Both the position numbers and the translations under genes were made by a program. Below are positions 19,560 through 27,398 of a stretch of DNA of 64,000 bases, piece by piece (the stretch's first letter is position 1; every line of letters begins with the position of its first letter). The stretch covers positions 124,001-188,000 of the forward strand of contig NZ_BNAR01000006.1 in assembly GCF_014653695.1 (NCBI RefSeq), given 5' to 3'. The notes beneath the pieces were generated by a model. It saw only the letters and a program-made list of their open reading frames with translations. It had not been told where the DNA came from and did not search any database. Source of the DNA: Lentzea cavernae. Its GTDB lineage: Bacteria > Actinomycetota > Actinomycetes > Mycobacteriales > Pseudonocardiaceae.

Positions 19560-20360
19560 TCAGACGACCGTCGAGTACACCTTGGCCGCAACCTCACTTC
19601 GCAGCACGGCGACTAGTTCACGAGCGAGCTCGGCTCCGATCTCCAACTCCTTACGAAGAGATTCCGACGAGATAGGTTGCTTGTGGACCGCCCAGTGGCG
19701 TGCATCGGCAAGACGCGCACGTTCCAGGTCGCCTTGGCTTCCTCGGTGAAGCGCACCCGCCATCGTCTGATGGCCGACAACTACGCCCAGGACGCCCTGC
19801 TGTGCCAGTTGCTGCGCAACCGCAGAGAGGACTGGCGCCCCTTGCTCGCAATCTGATCGAGTCGGTGCCGACTCCGACTCTGCGCGATCCAGGCCGTCCT
19901 GCTCAACGTCCGCAGCTACGGCTCGTCGCGTCGTAGCGCTTGTACTGATCGCCTGCAGGTAGCCGGGCCCTACCTCAGCCCAGCCGATCAGCAGCAGCGG
20001 GCCGACAGCGTCGAACGCCGCCTTGCCGTACTCGTTAGCAACCACAGGGTCAGCCGTGTTCAGCGCGAGAGTGACCGCGCTGGCGAACATCAGCAACCGC
20101 CGTGCCGGACGTAGCACCGCGGCAGGTGCACCGGTCAAAGCGAGGTGCCTTATGCCCAATAGCAGGCCGAGGATCGAAAGATCCACCGCGGGCGCCACGA
20201 GCGGAGCCACCCAAATGGGCACGCCCAAGCGGAGGCCAAGGCTGAACACATTGCCAAACCCGAACAAGAAAGTCAGTCCCACAACCGTCACCATGATGAT
20301 GGTCACGGCTCGCAAAACCACGTCCGACTCAGAAGTTGCCGAGGGTTCCGAAGCAGTCAT
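19560..20360 (-). CDS. DUF2637 (Spd-like) membrane protein
   Basis: The protein has 266 residues from ATG 20360, chosen because GGGGGTGA lies just upstream. Four hydrophobic segments lie in the first 140 residues, starting around VTIIMVTVVGLTFLFGFG. The C-terminal half is charged and helical, and QPISSESLRKELEIG resembles a helix-turn-helix. DUF2637 proteins are typical of actinomycete plasmids and AICEs, where Spd proteins help plasmid spread within mycelium. It lies just outside the 46-bp att repeat of the main element, so it likely belongs to a second element extending to the left. Confidence 0.65.
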   Translation of the reverse strand: MTASEPSATSESDVVLRAVTIIMVTVVGLTFLFGFGNVFSLGLRLGVPIWVAPLVAPAVDLSILGLLLGIRHLALTGAPAAVLRPARRLLMFASAVTLALNTADPVVANEYGKAAFDAVGPLLLIGWAEVGPGYLQAISTSATTRRAVAADVEQDGLDRAESESAPTRSDCEQGAPVLSAVAQQLAQQGVLGVVVGHQTMAGALHRGSQGDLERARLADARHWAVHKQPISSESLRKELEIGAELARELVAVLRSEVAAKVYSTVV

Positions 20361-20794
20361 CAGGTTCACCCCCGAACCCGTCCGACTCCAAAGCCGAGCA
20401 CTCACTTTTATTCATGAAAATTCCGGCAACATCCAGCCGAAACAACCAAAGTTGCACCGCGCAGCGCGACACGCAGGAATCCGAAACCGCCCGATTTATC
20501 GCACAGTTCGTAAATCGACCACTGGGGGAACCTGCCTGACGCCCCAAGACAAGGCAACACAGACCTGCCCAGAGCGCACCTCCCAAGGTGCTCTGACCTG
20601 CTACAACAGTGAAGCTAGACCAATAAGAGCGCCGACCGCGACCGGCGTCCACCTCAGGCCGGTAGTAAATCCGGTAGCTGAAACAGCCAGGCACGAGCGA
20701 GACACTGGAAGCCCTCTGAGACGCAGTCTGGTCATTCATGCAGCTCAGGACACAAGTACTGAGACTAATCAGACCGCCCGACACTCGGCAGGAT
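20361..20794. other. Non-coding end of the left-hand element
   Basis: About 430 bp upstream of the DUF2637 gene with no supported gene. It holds a repeat pair around 20661-20683 (GGTAGTAAA then GGTAGCTGAAA) that is closely echoed at 44881-44903 on the far side of the element. Such short repeats flanking a tRNA-type core could be integrase arm-binding sites. Confidence 0.4.
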
Positions 20795-20840
20795 CCGTTC
20801 ACACCGAAGAGGTCACTGGTTCGATCCCAGTATCGCCCAT
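20795..20840 (+). repeat. Left attachment site: tRNA-Val(CAC) 3' half
   Basis: The 46 bp run from the anticodon loop (TTCACAC, anticodon CAC) through the anticodon 3' arm (CGAAG), variable loop and TpsiC arm (CTGGTTCGATCCCAG) to the acceptor 3' strand (TATCGCCC). The 5' half of the tRNA is absent: there is no matching GGGCGAT or CTTCG immediately upstream. It is therefore a duplicated att core, not a working tRNA. The identical copy is at 44612-44657. Confidence 0.88.
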
Positions 20841-20845
20841 TGCAG

Positions 20846-20885
20846 GTCAAAGGCCTGGAACCTTACGAGGTTCCAGGCCTTTGAC
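20846..20885. terminator. Strong perfect hairpin after the left att site
   Basis: A 17-bp perfect stem (20846-20862 with 20869-20885) has a 6-nt loop TTACGA. It probably stops transcripts leaving the int gene leftward and any reading into the element from the left. Confidence 0.7.
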
Positions 20886-20917
20886 GTTGATGCAAGCAGC
20901 AAAGTACAGCAGCGGGG

Positions 20918-22150
20918 TCAGAAATCGAGGCTTTCGCTCAGCTGCTGAAGCGCCTTCCTCGTCTCCTCATCGGAGATCTCGGTGTAGATCTCCATCGTGA
21001 CCCTCATATTCGCGTGACGCAGGATGCGCATGATCACGCTCGGGTGCACGTTCAGCTCCGCGAGCAGCGATGCGCAACTCCGCCGGCCGTCGTGAACCGT
21101 GATTTTCGGAACGCCCGCCTTCTCACACCGGCGGTCCCATGACCGGTTGAAGTTCCGCGGCTCGATCGGCGTGCCGTGCCGGGTCGTGAAGAGCAATCCG
21201 CTCTCCTGCCACGACACGTCAGCCTCCTTCCTGTCGACCTCACGTTGCTTCCGACGAAGCCGAATCGCGGTGGCGGCGATCGACGGTGTCGGAAGCACGT
21301 CATCGGAGGTGGCCGTCTTGGTCTCTCGGTGCAGGAGCCGACCGCCCACCCGCTGTAACTGGTAGCTGATATCGAGGACCTGGTCCACCTCGTCTGCGGC
21401 GCCGGTCGGCAGGCCCAGCACTTCGCCCTTCCGCATCGCCATCGCGATCACCAGGACGTAGGCCGAATAGAACGGGTCATCGTCCTCGCGCGCGGACACC
21501 AAGAACGTCTTGGCCTCCGCAGTCGTCCACCTCCGCTTCTTCTTGCGCTTCTGCTGACGCTCGCCAGAGCGCTTGACCTTGACCAGCTTCATGACGTTGC
21601 GCTTGATCAGCTCCTCGACCAGCGCGTACGTCAGGGCCGAACGCAGGCACGCCCTGATGTCGTTGAGCGACCGCAACGTCAGTAGCTCGCTGCAGCACTT
21701 CCCTATCGCGCAGCACCGCTGCTTCTCCTCGGGTCGCCGCGCGTCCTTGCCCTGATTGCAGCACTGGCAGGTCCGGGCGAGCTTGTTCATCCAGAGCTGG
21801 CCCTCACGGACGCTGAAGTTCAGCTCCTTCTCCCCCAGGTATGGCTCGATGTGCACCCTGACGAACGTCTCGTAGGTCTTGTGCGTGAGCGGCGCCAAGC
21901 TGGGCTTGACGATCTCGTCAAGCCACCAGAACAGGTACGGTCCTACCTTCGGCACTGCGGTGCTGACCGGACCGTCCTTGGCCTCGTTCTGTAACTTGAT
22001 CCACTTGGTGTGGACCGTCTCACGATCAAGCCCGTAGACGTACTTCCGCTTCCTCTGCCCGGACGGGGTCGTGACCCACACGTAGGCCGCGTAGCCGTTG
22101 CGGTACGGGTAGATCGAGCCTTCGCCGTTCTCGCGTGCCTTGCCTGCCAT
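20918..22150 (-). CDS. int: Tyrosine recombinase (integrase)
   Basis: The protein has 410 residues from ATG 22150, which overlaps the xis stop by one base (TGATG), implying coupled translation. Catalytic residues are visible: Arg240 in AMRKGE, His353 and Arg356 in VHDGRR, His379 in LRHA and the nucleophile Tyr389 in MEIYTE. The arm-binding N-terminus (ENGEGSIYPYRNGYAAYV) is typical of AICE integrases. A Cys-rich insert (CQCC near 128-131, RCC and KCC near 146-153) may bind zinc and is known from related actinomycete integrases. It catalyses recombination between the att site and tRNA-Val. It lies next to the left att core, as expected. Confidence 0.93.
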   Translation of the reverse strand: MAGKARENGEGSIYPYRNGYAAYVWVTTPSGQRKRKYVYGLDRETVHTKWIKLQNEAKDGPVSTAVPKVGPYLFWWLDEIVKPSLAPLTHKTYETFVRVHIEPYLGEKELNFSVREGQLWMNKLARTCQCCNQGKDARRPEEKQRCCAIGKCCSELLTLRSLNDIRACLRSALTYALVEELIKRNVMKLVKVKRSGERQQKRKKKRRWTTAEAKTFLVSAREDDDPFYSAYVLVIAMAMRKGEVLGLPTGAADEVDQVLDISYQLQRVGGRLLHRETKTATSDDVLPTPSIAATAIRLRRKQREVDRKEADVSWQESGLLFTTRHGTPIEPRNFNRSWDRRCEKAGVPKITVHDGRRSCASLLAELNVHPSVIMRILRHANMRVTMEIYTEISDEETRKALQQLSESLDF

Positions 22151-22404
22151 CAGGCAGCCTCCTGAACGCGTCGCTGCACGTACTCCTCGACCCACTCCGG
22201 CAGGATCCGCCGGCTGCCACCGTCCTTGAGCGATCGCAGTTGCCGGGTGGCAACGAGCATCTTCGTTTTCGAGAGGCTGTAGCCGAGGTGCTGTGCTGCC
22301 TGCCTGACGGTGAGCCAGCGAGGCTGGATCACGGTGGTCGCTACGTCTTGCGCGTCACGCGGGCCAGCAGGCTGGCCGGTGATGAGTGCGAGCCTCTCGG
22401 ACAT
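22150..22404 (-). CDS. xis: Excisionase-like winged-helix protein
   Basis: The protein has 84 residues. The core, about 28-70 (WLTVRQAAQHLGYSLSKTKM), is a MerR/Xis-type helix-turn-helix followed by a wing (DGGSRRILPEWVEEYV). In AICEs, Xis bends att DNA and directs the integrase toward excision. It lies directly upstream of int with a one-base overlap and just downstream of the iteron array, which could place int/xis expression under replication control. The assignment is by fold, size and position. Confidence 0.85.
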   Translation of the reverse strand: MSERLALITGQPAGPRDAQDVATTVIQPRWLTVRQAAQHLGYSLSKTKMLVATRQLRSLKDGGSRRILPEWVEEYVQRRVQEAA

Positions 22405-22439
22405 GGGTGCTCCTCAGAGACCTGGGCGCGCCAGGGCCG

Positions 22440-22713
22440 GGACAGTTTGGACAGAATTGACAGAATTGACCGCGAGGTGCGTTTGCGCTGCTCAGCGCCG
22501 TTTCCGTTGATCTTGGTCTGCCGGGACAGAATGGGACAGAATCGGGACACAATTGCCGGGCGGCCGGTGGGCGGTCCTCGGGCCGTGGGAGCGGTCTGAA
22601 TTCTGTCCCGATTGTGTCCCATTCTGTCCACGGCTACCTTGATCAGCTCACACACTGTTGACCTGCGGAAACCGTGCTCACTCATGATTCTGTCCATTCT
22701 GTCCAAACTGTCC
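22440..22713. repeat. Nested dyad of twelve iterons; putative origin of replication
   Basis: There are four clusters of three repeats of a GGACAGAAT-type unit. Cluster 1 (22440-22466) is 9-bp phased, and cluster 2 (22523-22553) is 10-11-bp phased in the same direction. Cluster 3 (22600-22630) and cluster 4 (22687-22713) are inverted. The midpoints of clusters 1/4 and of 2/3 both fall at 22576.5, so the array is exactly symmetrical. Cluster 4 overlaps the 3' end of the DUF3987 gene and encodes its GQFGQNGQN tail. Iterons next to a replication gene normally bind the initiator, so an oriV role, or autoregulation, is the best reading. Confidence 0.7.
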
Positions 22714-24258
22714 CGGGTCTGCGGACAGGTGAACCGGATGGGCGAGGTAGGTCGGGCTGGGTTTGCGGCCTACTCCCTGCCGTTCGGGGAGCGGGAGCTG
22801 GCGGATGTGGCCGTGCTCTTCGAGCAGTTCGAGAGCCGAGCCGACCTCGCTGGCGGAGGCGAACCTCTTGCGGTTGGCGCGGTGCGCGTCGCGGCGGGTG
22901 AACTGCGCAACGCGGTCGCTGGCTATCCACGTGAGCAGGGCGCGGGCGTCGTCGTAGGACTCGTCCTTGCCCATGTGGTCGAACGCCCCGAGTGCGTGCG
23001 CGAGGAAGTACGAGCCCAGTTCCCGAGCGCGAGCGAAGGTGCTGACACCGATCTCGTGGTGCCAGGCGTCGGCAGGCCGGTCGGCGAGGTGGAGCAGTCC
23101 GGCAAGGCGCGCAACGGTTCCGGCGTATTTGCCTGCCCAGTCGGCGATGTGGTGCCAGGCGTCGCCCGGTCCCAGTCGCGGCTCGATCTCGGTCTGCAAC
23201 TCGAACATGGCCTCGTCGGCTGCCGCGCTGAAGTCGACGACCTCGGGCGCGGACCACATGGCCAGTTGCAGAGTCAGGCCGCCGATGCGGGCGCGGTAGT
23301 CCGCGGCCACGTGGTCGGGGATCTCGGGGACGCGGATCGCGCGGTGCCCGACCGTGCTGACCGGGAGCGAGTAGAGGAAGCGTCCGAGCAGGCCGCGTTC
23401 CTTGGCGGCCTTGATCTGTCCGAGGTCGCGGACGATCTGGGGCTGCACAACGAGTCCAAGGGTGAGGTAGGCGTGTTCGATGACGTCGGATTCGCGGCCC
23501 TGGCGGTCGACTTCGAGGTACTCGCCGGCGTGGCCGCGCAGGAACACCTCGTAGTTCGGGGTGCCGGAGTAGCGCCCGGCGATGTTGGAGACGATGCCGC
23601 CCTCGGGAGCGAGCACGGCCAGACGCCCGCCCTGCTCAGCCATGATGCTGGCGGCCTTCTCCGCCGTGACGTCGTCCACTACGAGACGGGGCCTGGCCGG
23701 GATGACGATCTCCTGTGCGCGCAGTGCGGCGTCTCCGGCCATGCCGATGGACACGGCGTCGGCGGTGCTGGCCTTTTTCTCCAGCTTCTCCGCCTCGCGT
23801 TCGGCGACGGCCTTCTGAACGCGGGCCTCTTCGATGCGGGGCAGCGCGAGGTCGACGAGTTCGGCCTGCGCGGCGCGAATGGGTCCGGCCATCGCGGCGA
23901 ACACGTCGGACTTCCGCGAGCCGGGCGGCAGGGCGACGATGACGAACAGGTTGACCGGCTGCGTCCAGCCATGCCGGATGCGGGTGGTGATGCGCCCGCC
24001 GGCGGCCGTGGACAGCGCGGAGAGTGCGACGCATCCGGCGAGGTCGGGCGGGGTCTGGGTGAACTCGGTGACTGCGCTGACCATGTCGGCCATCCAGCCG
24101 GGCAGCACATGGACAGGGAACGGCGGCAACGCGCGCTGTGCGGCCGTGAGCGGAACCGGCTGTTCCCAGCCGTCTCCGAACTGGCCGGGTTCGTCCGGCA
24201 CTGCACGCAGAACGCGCGCAGCACCGCTGTCGTGCGGCTGCATGTTCGTCGCGTTCAT
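22678..24258 (-). CDS. DUF3987-type replication protein (helicase/primase-associated)
   Basis: The protein has 526 residues and an ATG start with GGAGG upstream. It begins with PLPPFPVHVLPGWMADMV, and near residue 110 has ALPPGSRKSDVF, a Walker A-like SRKS as in DUF3987/YfjI proteins. A coiled, Glu/Lys-rich segment lies at about 145-175, and the C-terminal winged region is about 440-510. DUF3987 proteins pair with prim-pol genes in phages and AICEs as part of the replication initiator. The gene follows prim-pol and the 116-residue gene. Its last codons are made of iteron sequence, so the initiator-binding array and the gene end are fused. Confidence 0.75.
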   Translation of the reverse strand: MNATNMQPHDSGAARVLRAVPDEPGQFGDGWEQPVPLTAAQRALPPFPVHVLPGWMADMVSAVTEFTQTPPDLAGCVALSALSTAAGGRITTRIRHGWTQPVNLFVIVALPPGSRKSDVFAAMAGPIRAAQAELVDLALPRIEEARVQKAVAEREAEKLEKKASTADAVSIGMAGDAALRAQEIVIPARPRLVVDDVTAEKAASIMAEQGGRLAVLAPEGGIVSNIAGRYSGTPNYEVFLRGHAGEYLEVDRQGRESDVIEHAYLTLGLVVQPQIVRDLGQIKAAKERGLLGRFLYSLPVSTVGHRAIRVPEIPDHVAADYRARIGGLTLQLAMWSAPEVVDFSAAADEAMFELQTEIEPRLGPGDAWHHIADWAGKYAGTVARLAGLLHLADRPADAWHHEIGVSTFARARELGSYFLAHALGAFDHMGKDESYDDARALLTWIASDRVAQFTRRDAHRANRKRFASASEVGSALELLEEHGHIRQLPLPERQGVGRKPSPTYLAHPVHLSADPGQFGQNGQNHE

Positions 24259-24302
24259 CGGGGTGCCTCCAACGGCGGTGTCTGGAGTGGACGGAGTGGG
24301 TG

Positions 24303-24331
24303 CCCGGTACCGGCACGCGGCCGGTACCGGG
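24303..24331. terminator. Hairpin between small gene and DUF3987 gene
   Basis: CCCGGTACCGGC (24303-24314) pairs with GCCGGTACCGGG (24320-24331) around an ACGCG loop. Lying between two genes of the same strand, it may attenuate transcription or protect the upstream message. Confidence 0.5.
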
Positions 24332-24342
24332 CCGGAGGGGTG

Positions 24343-24693
24343 TTACTTGGTGATGGCCGGGAAGTTCACGGCGTGCGCGGCGTCGACCGCCTTGGCCGTG
24401 TGCTTCAGGGCCGCGTTGGTCGCGCGCCCGGCGGTGAAGAACGCCGCGCTGGCGTCGCTGATCGAGCCGGTGGCCTTGACGCCCTGCTCCCGAGCCGTCT
24501 CCGCGAGCTTGGTCAGCGCGGAGTCGATCGCCAGCAAGATGTCGGTGAGGTCCTTCGCGATCTGGTCACCGGCGTGCGCGGCCGTGGTGATCTGGTCCTT
24601 CTTGGCGAACTCGAAGCCCTTGGCGGCGTTGGCGGCGTTGAGCGCCTCGACCGCGGTTTCGAGGTGGGACAGGAACGTGCTGCACTTCGACAT
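24343..24693 (-). CDS. Small helical element protein (116 residues)
   Basis: An ATG start at 24693 is preceded by GGGAGAG. The protein is almost all helical and rich in Ala, Thr and Lys (for example LDTAVEAL-like and FFTAGRATNAALKHTAKAV stretches), with no Cys cluster or membrane segment. It sits between prim-pol and the DUF3987 gene, so it probably has a replication accessory or structural role. I do not recognise the family. Confidence 0.7.
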   Translation of the reverse strand: MSKCSTFLSHLETAVEALNAANAAKGFEFAKKDQITTAAHAGDQIAKDLTDILLAIDSALTKLAETAREQGVKATGSISDASAAFFTAGRATNAALKHTAKAVDAAHAVNFPAITK

Positions 24694-24725
24694 GGATCTC
24701 TCCCTGGTGATCGGTGGGACCGGTG

Positions 24726-25622
24726 TCAGGCGGCGCGGTTGTCGAGCCGTCGGGGATTGGTGGCGCCCAGCCGGAGTCCGGACTGGACGGTGGCGGTGAT
24801 CTGGTGCGGGGTGCAGTCGCAGTCGCCGGCGACCATGTGGGCGGCGGACTGCTCCAACATGGGGGCAGCGTCGGAGTGGCTCATCTCGTTGCCCCCGACC
24901 AGCTGGCCAAGGGTCAGCGCGGCCTGGAAGAGGGTCTTGTTGTGGCGGCTTCTCTGCGCGGCTGCGACCTTCTGACACTCGCCGCGCACGATCGCGTCCA
25001 AGTACGCGGAGCGCTGCGCAGGGACGCTCTGGTTGGGCGCTGAGACGGCCGTAGGCGGCTTGGCGGCGGGGGCCTGGACCAACCAGGCGGGCAGTTCGAC
25101 AGGAGGTCGATCGTCGGTGATCTCGTAACTGCCGGTCGGAGTGATCGACGGCGGGGCGATGACGTAGCCGCCGTGCGCGCGGGTGTCGACGAGCCACCCG
25201 AGCGTGCCCGCGGTGTTGCGCAGCACCGATCCTTTGGGGGCGCGGAAGTAGAAGTGCGTGCCGCCGGACGGGGTCCGGGCCGTGTAGGTCGCCGGGATCG
25301 TGGTCTTGGCGCGTTCGGCCAGCAGCGTCAGGACATCGAGCCCCGTGGCCACTCCGAGCATGTTGAAGCCATCTGGGGCCGCCTCGTCGGGCTTGGCGAC
25401 GTCGCAGTCGACCACCACCAGCCCGGAGGGTCCGGTGGCGATCGCGACGTTGTGCCGCGGGTAGCGGCTGTAGAAGCCGGTGATCACGCCGGTGTCGTTG
25501 GTGGCGCGGGCTTCCCACTGGTCGACGAACGGGCGCTTGGCGCCGGGCACGGCGGGGAAGACGCGCCAGCCGCGGGCGGCGATGCGCAGGATCTCAGTGA
25601 GGCGGTCGGGTTCGGTGCTCAC
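24726..25622 (-). CDS. Bifunctional DNA primase/polymerase (prim-pol)
   Basis: The protein has 298 residues. The N-terminal 200 residues form a prim-pol (AEP) domain: GWRVFPAVPGAKRP at the start, the metal-binding pair Asp72 and Asp74 in VVVDCD, and SGGTHFYF with His123. This enzyme type makes and extends primers for element replication. The C-terminal 100 residues (RSRHNKTLFQAALTLGQLV and after) match the helical tail of AICE prim-pols. It lies upstream of the small 116-residue gene and the DUF3987 gene in one operon, forming the replication module. Confidence 0.87.
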   Translation of the reverse strand: MSTEPDRLTEILRIAARGWRVFPAVPGAKRPFVDQWEARATNDTGVITGFYSRYPRHNVAIATGPSGLVVVDCDVAKPDEAAPDGFNMLGVATGLDVLTLLAERAKTTIPATYTARTPSGGTHFYFRAPKGSVLRNTAGTLGWLVDTRAHGGYVIAPPSITPTGSYEITDDRPPVELPAWLVQAPAAKPPTAVSAPNQSVPAQRSAYLDAIVRGECQKVAAAQRSRHNKTLFQAALTLGQLVGGNEMSHSDAAPMLEQSAAHMVAGDCDCTPHQITATVQSGLRLGATNPRRLDNRAA

Positions 25623-25662
25623 GGTCGGCTCCCCTCGCGGGCTTGGGCGTGGGTGGGCGGGT

Positions 25663-26682
25663 TCACGCGGCGCGCTCGCGGTGGTCGACGAGGTCGATCC
25701 GGCTCAGGTGGCGCAGGGCGGCGGTGCCTTGCTGGGGAACGACTCCGTTGCCCAGCAGGCGCAGCTGCTCGGTGCGCGACAGGCCCGGGACGTCGGTGAC
25801 CCAGCCGGCGTCCAGGCCCATCAGCCATTCGACGAAGCGCGGGCTCAGGACGTGGTTGCCTCGGGTTCCGGGCTGGGTGGGCTCGGGGGCGGGTCGTCCG
25901 AGCAGGTGTTCCCATCGGCGGACGGCGGGTTCGAAGGCTCCCCACTCAACGCCCCGAACAGCGTCGGGTTGCCCCGCGCGTACGTCGCGCTGCTGCGCTC
26001 CGCGTCGGCTCGGGTCGGCGTCGGCAGCAGCCGCGTGGCCGCCGACGGCGGGCTCAGATCCCCTGACGAGCCTCGTTGGTTCGGTCCGCCCTTGGTGCCG
26101 TCCGAGGCCTTCGGCGTGGGCAGCAACGCCACCGTGGTGCGCAGGTCCAGCGCTCCGTTGCCGTGTCGTCCGGTGCCGTTGGAGTCCGAGGTGGTCGGGG
26201 TGGGCAGGTGTGGCGTATCCGAACCAGCGGTCGCGGCGGTGGGGTGCGCCGACGTCGGAAGCGCGTAGGCATAGCCACCGCAGGTCATACCCGAGCGCGG
26301 CCAGGTCGGCTGCGACTCGGGAATGTCCTCGAACAAGGACGGCTGCGACGTTCTCCAGGACGACGTGTCGGGGCCGTAGTACGCGAATGGCGTCGGCGAC
26401 GTGGGTCCACAGTCCACTTCGGGCTCCTTCGATACCGGCGCGCTTGCCGGCGGGGCTGATGTCCTGGCACGGGAAACCGGCGGCGAGCAGGCCGACCGGT
26501 TCGACCTGGTGCCAGTCGATGGCGGTGATGTCCCCGAGGTTGGGCACCTGCGGGAGGCGGTGGGCGAGCAGCTTGGTGGCGGACGGGTGGTTGTCCGAGA
26601 CCCACGCCAGCTGACCACCGAACACGTTGTGGGCGGCGCGATCGAGACCGCCGAAGCCGGTGAACAGGCTGCCCGTCCTCAT
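25663..26682 (-). CDS. C5-cytosine DNA methyltransferase with a frame-scrambled middle
   Basis: The protein has 339 residues from ATG 26682, one base overlapping the GGDEF gene's stop. Methylase motifs are intact: GSLFTGFGGLD (I), GFPCQ with catalytic Cys72 (IV), LENV (VI), GAPHRRDR (VIII) and GNGVVPQQ (X). Residues about 170-245 read as Ala/Gly/Arg-rich nonsense. The next frame over that stretch reads LLPTPKASDGTKGGPNQRGS and LLPTPTRAD, the usual middle of this phage/AICE methylase type. Two compensating one-base shifts, one near 26170-26200 and one near 25940, would explain this. It may protect the element from restriction, if functional. Confidence 0.8.
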   Translation of the reverse strand: MRTGSLFTGFGGLDRAAHNVFGGQLAWVSDNHPSATKLLAHRLPQVPNLGDITAIDWHQVEPVGLLAAGFPCQDISPAGKRAGIEGARSGLWTHVADAIRVLRPRHVVLENVAAVLVRGHSRVAADLAALGYDLRWLCLRASDVGAPHRRDRWFGYATPAHPDHLGLQRHRTTRQRSAGPAHHGGVAAHAEGLGRHQGRTEPTRLVRGSEPAVGGHAAAADADPSRRGAQQRDVRAGQPDAVRGVEWGAFEPAVRRWEHLLGRPAPEPTQPGTRGNHVLSPRFVEWLMGLDAGWVTDVPGLSRTEQLRLLGNGVVPQQGTAALRHLSRIDLVDHRERAA

Positions 26683-27311
26683 CAGGCGCTCTCCCGTCCA
26701 GGACGGTGGTCGCGCAGACGGCCGGCGGTGGGCAGGCTGGTCAGGCGGCGGCCGTGCTTGTCCGCGTACATCGCCGCGTCCGCGCCGGCCAGCAGCGCGG
26801 AGAGCTGCACGCCGCGCCGGGGCAGGGTCTGCGCGCCGATGCTGACCGCGAGGTGCAACGGCAAGCCGTCCACGACAATCGGTTTCGTGAGCGCGGCTCG
26901 GACGGCGGCGACGCGGTGAGCGGCGGCCTGGCGACCACGCTCGTCGGAGGGCACGTTTCCCAGCCACAGCACGAACTCGTCGCCGTGCAGCCGCACCGCG
27001 CGCTCCCCCGGCAGCCGCAGGGAGTCCAGGCGCGCGGCGATGACCTTCAGCACGTGGTCGCCGACCTCGTGGCCGTGGGTGTCGTTGACGGCCTTGAAGT
27101 TGTCGACGTCCAGCAGCAGCAAGCCCACCGCGCCGGGGCTGCGCGAGCCCGTGCGGCGGGCCAGGATGCCGAGCGCCTCGCGGTTGCCCAGGCCGGTCAG
27201 GGCGTCGATGTGCAGGCGGCCGAACAGGTGGACCGCGTAGGCGCTGGTGGCCAGGTAGCCCGCGGTCGCGGTGACGGTGGTGGTGAGCAGGATCGTGTTG
27301 GTGGTACTCAT
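26682..27311 (-). CDS. GGDEF-domain protein (possible diguanylate cyclase)
   Basis: The protein has 209 residues. One N-terminal hydrophobic segment (about 6-28) could anchor it in the membrane. The GGDEF domain follows: DALTGLGNRE (about 36-45), LLLLDVDNFKAVNDTHGHEVGD (metal-binding Asp), and RLHGDEF at the active loop, where the first Gly of GGDEF is His. This may weaken c-di-GMP synthesis, although GDEF-only variants exist. It lies between ssb and the methylase and overlaps the methylase start by one base. GGDEF genes are seen in some AICEs; their role there is unclear. Confidence 0.75.
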   Translation of the reverse strand: MSTTNTILLTTTVTATAGYLATSAYAVHLFGRLHIDALTGLGNREALGILARRTGSRSPGAVGLLLLDVDNFKAVNDTHGHEVGDHVLKVIAARLDSLRLPGERAVRLHGDEFVLWLGNVPSDERGRQAAAHRVAAVRAALTKPIVVDGLPLHLAVSIGAQTLPRRGVQLSALLAGADAAMYADKHGRRLTSLPTAGRLRDHRPGRESA

Positions 27312-27398
27312 GGGTGGCTCCTCGAAACCGTGGACGCGGTGGGAGAGCGGAGTTGCGGGGCGGGTGCTTGCCGGCGTCGCCCCGCAACACCGGCCCGA

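Noticed and set aside
19560-20405. Start of the Spd-like gene at 20405
   Set aside because: The ATG at 20360 has a good ribosome site and the residues before it are unlike the family.
20795-20840. A working tRNA-Val gene at the left repeat
   Set aside because: Only the 3' half from the anticodon loop on is present; no 5' acceptor strand, D arm or anticodon 5' arm lies upstream.
22612-24975. Long rightward open frame of 787 codons
   Set aside because: It is antisense to the DUF3987 gene and its neighbours; its composition is that of a complement of high-GC coding DNA.
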